A stretch of DNA of 64,000 nucleotides from Anoxynatronum sibiricum (lineage in GTDB: Bacteria > Bacillota > Clostridia > Peptostreptococcales > Tindalliaceae). A program made the position numbers and the translations under genes. The stretch spans positions 124,001 to 188,000 of the forward strand of contig NZ_JBCITM010000004.1 of assembly GCF_039414295.1 (NCBI RefSeq), in the 5' to 3' direction. Of the stretch, positions 8,074 to 17,208 are shown one piece after another (the first letter of the stretch is position 1; each line of letters starts with the position of its first letter). Under the pieces are notes generated by a model. The model had not been told where the DNA came from and made no database searches. It worked only from the letters and a program-made list of their open reading frames with translations.

Positions 8074-10410
8074 ATGAATCGGTTGATGATAAATAAAGTG
8101 TTAATGGCAACCCTTGCGATCATGTTAATCGGTACAGCCATCACAAGCCGGGCGGAAGCAACGGTCGTTCGTTATTATGCGGATGACACGTATCCGCCCT
8201 ATTCTTATGTATCCGGGGCCGGACTGGATGGTTTTGATGTGGAGCTTTTGGAATACATCATGGCAGGCACAGATTACCATCTTCAAGTTCAGGGTATGAA
8301 CTGGATCAATGTTTTGCAGCACATTGAAAGCGGAAGGGCAGATGTGATCAGCTCGCTTGCAAAAACAGAGGCGCGCAGCGAAATCATGTTGTTCTCGAAT
8401 CCCATTGCCGGGGTTACAAATGGTTTTTTTGGCACTGCTGAGTTTTCGGGATTTTCCATGGAGTTGCTGACAGACTATCGGATCGGTGTCGGGCAGAGCT
8501 ATTCAGATGAGATGCTTCTCAAAGAACGGCTGGGAGTCGAGCCTCATCAGGTTTACCGCAATCTGAACGTGGCTGTGCAGGCACTTCTGGCGGGCCAAAT
8601 AGACTTCATTTTTGCCGAAGAGCAGGCACTTCGTCATTTCCTCATTCAAAACAGGCTCCAGGGGCGGGTGGTGGCACATGAAGCTGGTTTATATCCCAGA
8701 GATTACCACTATGGGATCTCGAAAGAACGGCCTGAGCTGGTTTCGCTGATCAACCAACGGTTGGCAACCCTGCAGGCAGATGGCACCTATGAACGAGTCT
8801 ATCAAAAGTACTTTCAGAAACCCTCAGCTGACAGCCTGGCCCGGCAGCGGCAGCAGCAGTATCAACGAATGCTGCTGGGCGGTCTGGGGCTGGCAGTATT
8901 GCTCATGACCGTACGTTATGGCATTATTCGGCGTCAGATGACCGAGCTGAGAGCATCTTATCAGCAAATTCGTGCCATGGAAGAGGTGCTGGGAGACCAG
9001 CTGGATCAGTTGCACCAGCAGGACCGGTTGCTTCGGATCAGTGAAGAGCGTCTGAAACATATGGCATATCACGATGAACTGACAGGACTTCCCAACCTGC
9101 GTGCATTCAATGATTATCTCCAGCAAGCCATTGAGGAAGGGGATTTGGAGCATTCTGAGGTGGCTTTTCTGCTGATGGATCTCGATGACTTCAAACTGGT
9201 TAATGACATGTACGGTCATGAAGTGGGTGATCTTGTTCTGGTGGAAGTGGCCACCCGTCTGAAAGATCTCCGCCCAAACAATGCCATGATCGCCCGGCTT
9301 GGGGGGGATGAGTACATGATTTGCATGAAGCAGATGAAAGAACGGCAAACGCTTCACCAATTTGTGGATCAACTGCTGTGTGCCATGAATCAACCTATGA
9401 AAATCAACGAACTGGATCTTTACCCAAGCACATCAGTTGGAATTGCGTTCTACCCTTCTGATGCACAGAATCCTCAGACACTGTTTGCTCATGCAGATGC
9501 GGCCATGTATCTGGCAAAACAGCGGGGAAGAAACGCAGCAGCCTATTATTCCCGTGACCTTCATGAACATATCCGCCACAAGCTGGAAACCGGTGCAGGG
9601 CTTCGCCAGGCACTGGAATTACAGGAATTTGAAGTCCATTATCAACCACTGGTGGAAGCTCATACAGGGGCCATCCAGGGCGTGGAGGCTTTGTTGCGGT
9701 GGCGGCATCCCAAGAAAGGAATGATACCGCCGGGGCAGTTTATCCCCATTGCCGAAGAAACGGGTCAAATACTGGATATTGGCTGGTGGCTGTTGAATGA
9801 GGTGAACCTTCACTTGGAACAGTGGTGGCACCTGGGCATCAAACCAATACCAGTTTCGGTGAACATCTCCATCAAACAGCTGCAACATCCACTCTTTTTG
9901 AATCGTTTGAAGAAACAGCTGCAAGAGCCCGGGATCTCACGCACTACTCTAAAGCTGGAGATCACCGAGAGCATTGCCATGATGAATCCCAAAGAAACCA
10001 TGGTTAACCTGGAAGAGATCAAAGCATTGGGGCTGGAAATATCACTGGATGATTTTGGAACAGGATTTTCTTCCATGAACCGCCTGCAGACCATGCCGGT
10101 ACAGGAACTGAAGATCGATAAATCCTTTATTTGTGATCTGGAAAAGAGTGACAAACATCAGGCAATTGTAAAAACACTGGTTCACCTGGCCCATGCCCTT
10201 GATAAAAAAGTGGTGGCAGAAGGGGTGGAAACCAAAGCGCAGGCAGATATGCTTGATCAGTACGGTTGTGATTTGCTGCAGGGCTATTACTATTACCGCC
10301 CCATGCCTTCAAGTGACCTTACCGGCGTATTTCTTTCGAAATCGGGTATAAACCAACAAGTGGAATTATGCAATGACACTTTATGCCCGGGAGAGGAGGG
10401 GTCATCTTGA
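8074..10410 (+). CDS. Bifunctional cyclic-di-GMP protein: solute-binding sensor, GGDEF and EAL domains
   Basis: A 778-residue protein. A signal peptide (about 1-29) exports an amino-acid-type solute-binding domain (SBP_bac_3, about 30-245), tethered by a membrane helix (about 263-283). Inside the cell follow a coiled coil, a GGDEF domain (about 325-480) with signature GGDEY at 410-414, and an EAL domain (about 505-745) whose EAL starts at residue 538. The EAL catalytic motifs ITES, DDFGTGFSSM, KIDKSF and AEGVET are present, so phosphodiesterase activity is likely. The GGDEF domain has no RxxD inhibitory site five residues before the signature. The sensor probably tunes c-di-GMP to an amino acid or small solute. 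Its TGA overlaps the TTG start of the next gene. Confidence 0.94.
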   Translation: MNRLMINKVLMATLAIMLIGTAITSRAEATVVRYYADDTYPPYSYVSGAGLDGFDVELLEYIMAGTDYHLQVQGMNWINVLQHIESGRADVISSLAKTEARSEIMLFSNPIAGVTNGFFGTAEFSGFSMELLTDYRIGVGQSYSDEMLLKERLGVEPHQVYRNLNVAVQALLAGQIDFIFAEEQALRHFLIQNRLQGRVVAHEAGLYPRDYHYGISKERPELVSLINQRLATLQADGTYERVYQKYFQKPSADSLARQRQQQYQRMLLGGLGLAVLLMTVRYGIIRRQMTELRASYQQIRAMEEVLGDQLDQLHQQDRLLRISEERLKHMAYHDELTGLPNLRAFNDYLQQAIEEGDLEHSEVAFLLMDLDDFKLVNDMYGHEVGDLVLVEVATRLKDLRPNNAMIARLGGDEYMICMKQMKERQTLHQFVDQLLCAMNQPMKINELDLYPSTSVGIAFYPSDAQNPQTLFAHADAAMYLAKQRGRNAAAYYSRDLHEHIRHKLETGAGLRQALELQEFEVHYQPLVEAHTGAIQGVEALLRWRHPKKGMIPPGQFIPIAEETGQILDIGWWLLNEVNLHLEQWWHLGIKPIPVSVNISIKQLQHPLFLNRLKKQLQEPGISRTTLKLEITESIAMMNPKETMVNLEEIKALGLEISLDDFGTGFSSMNRLQTMPVQELKIDKSFICDLEKSDKHQAIVKTLVHLAHALDKKVVAEGVETKAQADMLDQYGCDLLQGYYYYRPMPSSDLTGVFLSKSGINQQVELCNDTLCPGEEGSS

Positions 10411-13400
10411 GAAAAGCAGACAGCTGTTCATTAATCCACTTCGTGCGCTTGACAACAGTTTGCATGATATGCAGTTTTTTTTTGGTGGGCATGTCAGCGG
10501 TGTCAGCGCAGGCTTTCTGGGAAGAATCCACCTCGCCCTCGTTTGAGTACCTAAATCGGGATCATGGGCTCTCCAATCTTTCGGTATCGTCCATGATAGA
10601 GGATCGCAATGGCTTCCTCTGGTTTGGCACGCAGGGTGGGCTGAACCGTTTTGACGGACGGTACATGTATGTCACTCGCCATAACCCTTTTGATGATGAC
10701 GGGTTGGTGCACAATCTGATTCAAACCATGTACTACGACGAAGTGCTCCATGAACTGTGGATCGGTACCTACCAGGGGATCTCACGGCTGCTTATTGACG
10801 AAAATACCTTTGTCAACTATACAGTGGAAGACGATGGGCTGTCCAATCCTGTGGTCATTGCCATTCATCCTGATCATCTGGGGGATATGTGGGTGGGCAC
10901 CATGAAGGGTTTGAACCGTATTAACCCTCAGACAGGCACGTTGAAAAAGTACGATATACCAGGTGACGTAGTACGGGCACTTCACGTGGATACGGGCAAT
11001 CGGCTTCTGGTGGGCAGCTATGAGGGATTACTCTACTATGATTCTGTAACAGACAGCATCGAAGTTCTTGAACTGGAACTGCCAACCTCATTTGTGATGA
11101 CCATTCAAGAAGAAAATCCGGGCATGCTGACACTGGGCCTGTGGGACGGCGGCGTGGCAGTGGTGAATCTGGAGACAAGTGATGTCGAGACCATCACCTA
11201 TGAAGACAACCGGGTATACACGATAACAACTACCCGTGACGGCACCCGATGGGTGGGCACCTGGGGTGGCGGTCTTTACGCAGAGATGCCTGATGGAAGG
11301 TCCTATCACTTTTCGGGTGAAGGCGAAGGCCACATACTGCCCCATTCGGTGGTCTATTCTCTGCTGGAAGATCACTCCGGCATTCTCTGGATTGGTACCA
11401 ACGGCGGAGGCCTCAGCAAGGTAAATCCCCGCAAAACCAATTATGTGCGGTTTACCAATGATCCTGAAAACAGTCAGAGTCTGAGTGCAGGCAAAATAAA
11501 CGCCGTGGTGAAAGACCAATTGGATCGGCTTTGGATTTCAGTTTACAACAGCGGGGTGGAACGCTACGACCCGGCTACAGATACCATGATTAAGTACAGA
11601 CATGACCCTGAAAACCCCCAATCACTGCCTTCAGACAGTGTGGTAGCCATCTTATCAACTGACGAAGGCCAGCTGCTGCTGGGAACGGGTGCCGGCGTAG
11701 TGACCTATCATCCTGAAACAGATACATTTTCACAACTGACAGAACTACCGGAAGATGTGATTGTCTACGCACTGGCGCAACAGGAGAACTACCTGTGGAT
11801 TGGCACTTATACCCACGGTGTTTTCAAGTATCATCTCACCACGGGAAGCCTGACACAGTTTGAACATACCGGCCAGGGGGACAGTTCCCTGTCTGACAAT
11901 CTGATCTATGCGATTCATGTTGACGGCAACAACCGTGTGTGGGTGGGAACCAACAATGGACTCAACGTACTTGAAGCGGGCAGCGACCGTTTTCGAACGC
12001 ACCAGCGACTGGCGGGAGACAAAGCCCAACTGGCCAGCAACACCATTCGAACCATTCTGGAGGATGGCCAGGGACAGATCTGGGTGGGCACCGTGGGCGG
12101 TGGGATTGCCCGATATAACGAAACCACCGACACCTTTACCACCTACATTGAAGAAGATGGATTATCCAGCAATGTGGTGACAGGAATGCTTGTGGGAGAT
12201 GACGGACGGTTGTGGATCGGTACTCACAGCGGTATTTCCGTTTTTGATCCCGAAACAGAAGATTTTTTGGTTCTGACACCAGATGACGGCATTGGCGGTT
12301 GGGAGTTCAACAGTGCTCATTATAGGGATGAAAACGGGGACCTTTATTTTGGAGGTGTTCATGGCATAACAGTCATTTCAGGGATGAAAGATCAGGGACC
12401 CACTGTGATTCCTCCGGTATATATTACAGGTATTGATCTTTTTCAGAATCCCTATCAGCCTGAACGCATGTTTTTCAACGATGAAACCCTTCATTTTGGC
12501 CCTCAGGAAACTTTTCTCAGCTTCCGATTTGCGGCACTGGATTATGATGCACCTGATAAGGTAAGGTTTTCTCATTATCTGGAAGGCTTTGATCAAGACT
12601 GGATTCATGCCGGAAACCGCGATTATGCCACTTATTCCAATCTCCCCCCGGGAGAATACCGCCTGCTGGTGAAAGCAGAAACCGTTCGGGGAGCTGTTAC
12701 TGAACCTGCAATGATGAGTTTTGTCATTGCAACACCCTGGTACCGAAGCAGTTTGGCTTACGTTGGATACGGCGTTTTAATCATTGCGCTCTTTGTCTTT
12801 CTGCTGCAAATTCGGGAAAGTCGCCTGGTGGGCAGGCGAAATGAAACACTGGCTGCCATGAACCTGAAGCTGGAAGAAGCCAACCGGCAGTTGGAGCATC
12901 TTTCCACCCGTGACCCCCTCACCGGGCTGTTCAACCGACGTTACTTTAATACCATGATGGAAGAACATCTGCAGCTGGCAAAACGCAGCCAGGTACCCTT
13001 TTCGCTGTTAATGTTCGATATTGATCATTTCAAGGAAATTAACGACCGCTTCGGTCATGTGGTGGGAGACAAAGTATTGGTCACTGTTGGCAAGGCTGCA
13101 ACAGAGGTACTCCCCCGCACAACCGATTTCATTGCCCGTTTTGGAGGGGATGAATATGTGGTGGTACTTTACGATACCGGGCAGGAGGGAGCCCTTCAGG
13201 TGGCACAGAACATCAAAAAAGCAGTGGAAACAAGCGAAGCCATTAGGGAATCCCTGGGTCAATCCTTTGAAATGACCACTAGCCTGGGCGTAGTTTCCAT
13301 CATCCCTGACAAAGAGATGACAGCGGAAAAACTACTGCAGGAAGCGGATCGAACCCTTTACCTGGCAAAAGAGCAGGGCAGAAATCGGATTTGTGTCAGT

Positions 13401-13427
13401 TGGGAAATGGAGGAAGAACAACAGTGA
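10407..13427 (+). CDS. Two-component-regulator-type propeller sensor with GGDEF diguanylate cyclase
   Basis: A 1006-residue protein. After a signal peptide ending near SAVSAQA comes a long extracytoplasmic region of Reg_prop repeats (motif LWIGT/WVGT, at least 12 copies, about residues 35-640) forming beta-propellers. A Y_Y_Y domain (about 670-755), one membrane helix (about 770-790), a coiled coil and a GGDEF domain follow. The signature GGDEY starts at residue 913 and RTTD at 904-907 is a proper inhibitory I-site, so an active, feedback-inhibited cyclase is expected. The start is TTG 10407 with AGGAGGGG five bases upstream; the ATG at 10383 lies inside the previous gene and has no ribosome binding site. 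TTGA overlap couples it to the GGDEF-EAL gene. Confidence 0.93.
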   Translation: MRKADSCSLIHFVRLTTVCMICSFFLVGMSAVSAQAFWEESTSPSFEYLNRDHGLSNLSVSSMIEDRNGFLWFGTQGGLNRFDGRYMYVTRHNPFDDDGLVHNLIQTMYYDEVLHELWIGTYQGISRLLIDENTFVNYTVEDDGLSNPVVIAIHPDHLGDMWVGTMKGLNRINPQTGTLKKYDIPGDVVRALHVDTGNRLLVGSYEGLLYYDSVTDSIEVLELELPTSFVMTIQEENPGMLTLGLWDGGVAVVNLETSDVETITYEDNRVYTITTTRDGTRWVGTWGGGLYAEMPDGRSYHFSGEGEGHILPHSVVYSLLEDHSGILWIGTNGGGLSKVNPRKTNYVRFTNDPENSQSLSAGKINAVVKDQLDRLWISVYNSGVERYDPATDTMIKYRHDPENPQSLPSDSVVAILSTDEGQLLLGTGAGVVTYHPETDTFSQLTELPEDVIVYALAQQENYLWIGTYTHGVFKYHLTTGSLTQFEHTGQGDSSLSDNLIYAIHVDGNNRVWVGTNNGLNVLEAGSDRFRTHQRLAGDKAQLASNTIRTILEDGQGQIWVGTVGGGIARYNETTDTFTTYIEEDGLSSNVVTGMLVGDDGRLWIGTHSGISVFDPETEDFLVLTPDDGIGGWEFNSAHYRDENGDLYFGGVHGITVISGMKDQGPTVIPPVYITGIDLFQNPYQPERMFFNDETLHFGPQETFLSFRFAALDYDAPDKVRFSHYLEGFDQDWIHAGNRDYATYSNLPPGEYRLLVKAETVRGAVTEPAMMSFVIATPWYRSSLAYVGYGVLIIALFVFLLQIRESRLVGRRNETLAAMNLKLEEANRQLEHLSTRDPLTGLFNRRYFNTMMEEHLQLAKRSQVPFSLLMFDIDHFKEINDRFGHVVGDKVLVTVGKAATEVLPRTTDFIARFGGDEYVVVLYDTGQEGALQVAQNIKKAVETSEAIRESLGQSFEMTTSLGVVSIIPDKEMTAEKLLQEADRTLYLAKEQGRNRICVSWEMEEEQQ

Positions 13428-13564
13428 GTCAGTGAGGTAATCTTAACGTGACATTTTCGCAAGTTAACTTTTAGGTGATATGATCACAAGACAACCACCG
13501 ATGAAAAATGAAGGATGTCAATAGTCTGAGAAAATCTCACATAAAAAGACTAAAAATATAAGGA

Positions 13565-13593
13565 TTGACAGGCGTAAATGAAGCCGGTATAAT
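13565..13593 (+). promoter_or_regulatory. Perfect-consensus sigma-A promoter of the MFS-LacI operon
   Basis: TTGACA (13565-13570), a 17-base spacer and TATAAT (13588-13593), both hexamers identical to consensus. A promoter this strong normally needs repression, and a palindromic operator lies about 40 bases downstream. The rest of the 310-base gap 13428-13737 contains the two elements listed next and no terminator for the preceding gene that I can see. Confidence 0.9.
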
Positions 13594-13598
13594 GAGAT

Positions 13599-13623
13599 TG
13601 CACTTCAGGTGCACTCTTTTTTT
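13599..13623 (+). terminator. Small hairpin with T-run at the transcript start (attenuator-like)
   Basis: TGCAC (13599-13603) pairs with GTGCA (13609-13613) and a T-run follows at 13617-13623. It begins about where transcription from the promoter at 13565 should start. It may be a weak terminator, or its arms may be an operator half-site pair, since TGCAC/GTGCA also forms the ends of the palindrome at 13632. Confidence 0.4.
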
Positions 13624-13631
13624 AACACAAA

Positions 13632-13645
13632 TGCACACGTGTGCA
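13632..13645 (+). promoter_or_regulatory. Perfect 14-bp palindromic operator, likely LacI-family site
   Basis: TGCACACGTGTGCA is a perfect palindrome with a central CG. This is the usual geometry of LacI/GalR-family operators, whose hinge helices insert at the central CpG step. The second gene of this operon encodes a LacI-family repressor, so autoregulation is the natural inference. It lies about 40 bases downstream of the -10 element. Confidence 0.65.
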
Positions 13646-13737
13646 ACAACACATATCTCTCTACCTGAAGCGTGAACATCTGAGAGGAATGCCAAGAGGT
13701 AAAAGGGTTATGGCATCAGAAAAGGAGTCGATGAAGA

Positions 13738-14961
13738 GTGCATCCATCAAACACCACCAACACTTACACACCACTAAAACTGTTTCTGTTTTTATCTTTT
13801 TTGATTATGGGAATTTCTGGAAGTCAGTTGGCGGCATTGCTGCCTGAGATCCGGAGCACCTTTCAAATCACTTTTCAGCAGGCGGGCAGTGCCATGTCTG
13901 GTTTTTCAACAGGCCTGTTGGCTTCCATGTTTGCCGGGATTTTTATCATGGATCGGCTGAGTCGAAAAATAGTATTGCTGCTGGGAGGATTTTTGTGGGC
14001 GGCAGGATTTGCCATGGTGGTGGCTGCTTCGGATTTTTCCTGGTTTTTAGCAGGACTGACCATTACCGGCAGTGGTTTTGGACTCTATCAGACAGGCGCC
14101 AGTGTGACCATGGCTACCATGGCCACCCGGGGAAAAGGAAAGGAAGTGGGCTATCTGAACCTGTTTTTTGGCCTGGGAGCAGTGATGGCACCCTTACTGG
14201 CCACATGGACCGTCACATTGGGAAACTGGCGATTGTCTTACGGTATATGTCTTGGAATGGTGGCACTGATGCAGGGCTTGCTGCTGGTGATCCCTTTTCC
14301 TGAAAAGGCAGCCGGGGGCAGTCAGCAGCCAGTCAGACTTAGTGGACTTCTGCTGCTCATTGGTCTGCTGGCATTCATTTACCCACTGACTGAACAGACT
14401 GTGGGTGCATGGATCAGTGAGTACTGGTTTCAGGCAGGCAATCATCAATGGATTTCCTTCACCTTGATTCCCGCGGTATTTTGGATTGCCTTCACCATCG
14501 GAAGAGGCTTTGCAGGACGGGTGGCTGATAGCGTGGGCTATGAGCGCTATTTGGCGGGTGCCCTGGCATGCTATGCAGCGGTGACAGCCTTTTGGGCGCT
14601 GGTGCCCTCGCCGGCGATCACCCTGCTGATGCTGCCGCTGATGGGGCTGCTCCTGGCAGGGGTTTTTCCGGTGATTGTTGTGTTGATCTCGGACGCCTTT
14701 CCCCAGTCGGTGGGCAGTGCCACCTCTGTGGTCTTTACTTTTCTGGCCATGGGAGGCGTATTGGCCCCCCGTATCACTGGAAACACCATGGAACAGGTGG
14801 GTGTCAGCGGACTGCCGGTGATTTTGCTGGCAGGCGCGGGGATCAGCTGGCTGTTGGCCACATCCATTTTACTGTGGCGACGACAACAGGCAGCAGGGCA
14901 GTTGAGAAAAGCATTTGAAAACGCAGAAAGCGATGAAACAGGTGAGGGGGTATGCAGATGA
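13738..14961 (+). CDS. Major facilitator superfamily transporter
   Basis: A 407-residue protein with about 12 hydrophobic helices and the MFS loop-2/3 motif around FIMDRLSRKIVLLLGG; a second related motif GRVADSVG opens the C-terminal half. Substrate cannot be read from the sequence. The start is GTG 13738, ten bases after AGGAG; an ATG at 13731 is only three bases from it and opens a different, short frame. It overlaps the LacI gene by four bases (ATGA). Because the thiamine salvage operon begins immediately after the repressor, uptake or export of a thiamine-related compound is possible, but a sugar or drug is equally possible. Confidence 0.88.
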   Translation: MHPSNTTNTYTPLKLFLFLSFLIMGISGSQLAALLPEIRSTFQITFQQAGSAMSGFSTGLLASMFAGIFIMDRLSRKIVLLLGGFLWAAGFAMVVAASDFSWFLAGLTITGSGFGLYQTGASVTMATMATRGKGKEVGYLNLFFGLGAVMAPLLATWTVTLGNWRLSYGICLGMVALMQGLLLVIPFPEKAAGGSQQPVRLSGLLLLIGLLAFIYPLTEQTVGAWISEYWFQAGNHQWISFTLIPAVFWIAFTIGRGFAGRVADSVGYERYLAGALACYAAVTAFWALVPSPAITLLMLPLMGLLLAGVFPVIVVLISDAFPQSVGSATSVVFTFLAMGGVLAPRITGNTMEQVGVSGLPVILLAGAGISWLLATSILLWRRQQAAGQLRKAFENAESDETGEGVCR

Positions 14962-16007
14962 AGGTGACCATCAAAGACATTGCCAAAAGAGCCGGTGTCA
15001 GTCATCCCACCGTATCCCGATGTCTTCATAACAGTCCGTTGGTATCGGCAGAAACCCGGCAGCGGGTGCAACGCATCGCAGCAGAAATGAACTATGTACC
15101 CAATCAAAATGCCCGGGGGCTCTGCAGCAATCGAACAGACACCATAGGCGTTATCGTGCCCTATTGCCAGGTGAGTGAAACCAGCCTTTTTCTGGATGAA
15201 CTGCTGCAGCAAATCAGGGTCATGTTGGGAAAGAATCAAAAGGATTGCATTGTTGCCTATGATGAAAATCCTCAGCATCAGGAAAGTCATGCCCTGCGAT
15301 TGGTTCGACAGGGAAAGGTGGACGGGCTGCTCATTGCTTCCTCCACCATGAGCCGGGAAACGGTGACGGCCCTGGAAGAAGAGGGTGTTCCTGCCATTTT
15401 TTATCATTTGGTACCCCACTGGGCACTGGAGGAACCATCGGTTCATTGGGTGCATCATGACAATTACCGGGGAGGCCGGTTGGCAGGAGAATACCTGGCT
15501 TCTCTGGGGCATCGGCACCTGGCCTGTGTCACTGCCGCCCATTATGCCGGTGAAAGAGAGTTTACCCATCGCCTGAAGGGCTTTCAGGAGGGGCTTTCCA
15601 GTCTGGGTGGCAGCATGGCAGCCGCCCATCTGTTGTTGGTGGAGGAACTCACATGGGAAGCCGGCAAAGAGCTGGCACAGGAAGCAGAAAAACTATTGGA
15701 GGAAACCAGCGGGATTTTTTTTCATGCCGACCAGGCAGCGCTGGGGTTTATCAAGGGCCTTCAGGAACAGGGGATTGAAGTGCCAGAAGACTACAGTGTC
15801 ATCGGCTATGACGATGTGCGGGAAGGCTTTATGACAACACCAGAGCTAACCACCATCCATCAGCCCCGGGAAGCCATTTCAACGCTGGCAGCTGCCATGC
15901 TGATGGAACGGTTGAAGGGCGGAACAGCGCCATTGAAGCAGCCATGCATTCAACAAACCCTGAACCCGACACTGGTGATTCGGCAGAGTTGCCGTCAGTT
16001 GAAATAA
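14958..16007 (+). CDS. LacI-family transcriptional regulator
   Basis: A 349-residue repressor with an N-terminal helix-turn-helix (VTIKDIAKRAGVSHPTVSRC), the LacI hinge (about 45-60), and a periplasmic-binding-protein-like effector domain containing IGVIVP and the C-terminal signatures VIGYDDV and TTIHQPRE. I place the start at ATG 14958, seven bases after GAGGGGG; the ATG at 14952 is one base from it. The ATGA overlap with the MFS gene couples their translation. It most likely represses its own operon through the palindrome at 13632-13645, with a transported ligand as inducer. No terminator separates it from the TPP riboswitch promoter 17 bases downstream. Confidence 0.92.
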   Translation: MKVTIKDIAKRAGVSHPTVSRCLHNSPLVSAETRQRVQRIAAEMNYVPNQNARGLCSNRTDTIGVIVPYCQVSETSLFLDELLQQIRVMLGKNQKDCIVAYDENPQHQESHALRLVRQGKVDGLLIASSTMSRETVTALEEEGVPAIFYHLVPHWALEEPSVHWVHHDNYRGGRLAGEYLASLGHRHLACVTAAHYAGEREFTHRLKGFQEGLSSLGGSMAAAHLLLVEELTWEAGKELAQEAEKLLEETSGIFFHADQAALGFIKGLQEQGIEVPEDYSVIGYDDVREGFMTTPELTTIHQPREAISTLAAAMLMERLKGGTAPLKQPCIQQTLNPTLVIRQSCRQLK

Positions 16008-16023
16008 AAGGGCAGGCATCTCT

Positions 16024-16052
16024 TTGACAGAAGGATGTGGGAATGCTACAAT
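16024..16052 (+). promoter_or_regulatory. Sigma-A promoter of the thiamine salvage operon
   Basis: TTGACA (16024-16029), a 17-base spacer and TACAAT (16047-16052). It lies about 20 bases before the TPP riboswitch. Confidence 0.85.
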
Positions 16053-16073
16053 GAAACAGATAAAAGCATAGCG

Positions 16074-16163
16074 TTACAGCAGGGGTGCCTGAAAAGGCTG
16101 AGAAATGAACTCGTTCATTACCCTTGAACCTGATGTGGATTATCCCACCGTAGGAAGCTGTCG
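16074..16163 (+). promoter_or_regulatory. TPP riboswitch (THI element)
   Basis: The conserved parts are visible in order: a closing stem P1 (ACAGC 16076-16080 with GCTGT 16157-16161), GGGGTGCC, the pyrimidine-sensing CTGAGA at about 16099-16104, a variable arm, ACCCTTGAACCTGAT, and the pyrophosphate-sensing segment ending CCGTAGGAAGC. TPP binding should promote the terminator at 16250-16279 and switch off the salvage genes. Confidence 0.95.
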
Positions 16164-16249
16164 ATTCGATCATGTCACTAGTCATATCACCGAAGCCTCA
16201 CTGAGGCTGTTGGCGGTTGGTTAACAGATGAGTGCTCGATGAACTGATG

Positions 16250-16279
16250 AACTTCCTCATATCATGGGGAAGTTTTTTT
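16250..16279 (+). terminator. Riboswitch-controlled terminator before thiM
   Basis: An 11-bp stem (16250-16260 with 16264-16274), with an ATC loop and one G-U pair, runs into seven T residues. It lies between the TPP aptamer and thiM, as expected for a transcription-terminating expression platform. Confidence 0.9.
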
Positions 16280-16343
16280 AGTGCCCTTCGGCGGGACACA
16301 GGGAAGCCTGAACGCGAAAAAAATTACAGGAGGTCGATGATCT

Positions 16344-17147
16344 ATGAACGTGAAGGGCATTTTAACAGCAACTCGAAGCAAGACACCACTGGTACAGGCC
16401 ATTACCAACTATGTGACCATTAACGACTGTGCCAATGTGCTGCTGGCCTGCGGAGCCTCTCCGGCCATGTGTGAAGTGGCCCGGGAGGCCTATGATTTCA
16501 GCCGGTTGTCAGCAGCGGTATACTGCAATATAGGCACCCTGACACCGGAACAGCGGCAGGCCATTCAAGAGGCATTGCGGGGAGCTGCAGAAAAAGAAAT
16601 TCCTGTGGTACTTGATCCTGTAGGCTGCGGCGCTATTCCCAGCCGCATCGACTACCTTGAGGAACTGCGCAGCCAGTATCCCATTCAGGTGGTGAAGGGA
16701 AATCTGGGAGAGATTAAATCACTGGCAGGTATTGAAACTCAGGTGAGAGGCGTTGATTCCGTTGACAATGGGGAAGATGCTGTGGAAGCCTGCGTATCCC
16801 TTGCACAAAAGTGGCAGTGTGTGGTGGCTGCAACAGGGATACAGGATGTGGTGACAGACGGCACACAGGTGGCGGTCATCCAAAATGGCACGCAGATGCT
16901 CACTAAAATCACCGGTGCCGGCTGCATGGCAGGAGCGGTGATTGCCGGTTTTTGCGGCGCGGCTGAAAATCCTTTTAAAGGGACTGTGGCCGGACTTTTG
17001 GCGATGTCGCTGGCGGGAGAAAAGGCAGCGGCTGGTGAAGGAGGACAATTGCCAGGTACCTTTAAAGTGAAGCTGATTGATGAAATCCACCAGCTCACCG
17101 AAGAATCCATGGCGGCATCCGCCAATATCCGGTATTTTTCTGTGTGA
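16344..17147 (+). CDS. thiM: Hydroxyethylthiazole kinase
   Basis: A 267-residue ribokinase-like enzyme that phosphorylates 4-methyl-5-(2-hydroxyethyl)thiazole with ATP, the thiazole salvage step of thiamine synthesis. Family signatures are QAITNYVTINDCAN near the N-terminus, VVLDPVGCGA in the middle and the catalytic anion-hole loop TGAGCM near residue 193. ATG is nine bases after AGGAGG. First gene of the TPP-riboswitch operon. No thiC, thiG or thiS is present, so this locus salvages precursors rather than making them. Confidence 0.97.
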   Translation: MNVKGILTATRSKTPLVQAITNYVTINDCANVLLACGASPAMCEVAREAYDFSRLSAAVYCNIGTLTPEQRQAIQEALRGAAEKEIPVVLDPVGCGAIPSRIDYLEELRSQYPIQVVKGNLGEIKSLAGIETQVRGVDSVDNGEDAVEACVSLAQKWQCVVAATGIQDVVTDGTQVAVIQNGTQMLTKITGAGCMAGAVIAGFCGAAENPFKGTVAGLLAMSLAGEKAAAGEGGQLPGTFKVKLIDEIHQLTEESMAASANIRYFSV

Positions 17148-17208
17148 TCAGTCAATCTAACGGGTTTGAGTGCCATCAAGAGAGCGTCATCAATGGGAGG
17201 AAGCAGCT

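Noticed and set aside
13641..13847. A 68-codon ORF, including an ATG at 13731, before the MFS gene
   Set aside because: The ATG is only three bases from AGGAG and the frame ends inside the MFS coding region. The GTG at 13738 is properly spaced and continues into a full transporter.
14571..15629. A 352-codon minus-strand ORF opposite the MFS and LacI genes
   Set aside because: It is antisense to two well-supported genes with ribosome binding sites, crosses their junction, and encodes no recognisable motif. It is a by-product of codon composition.
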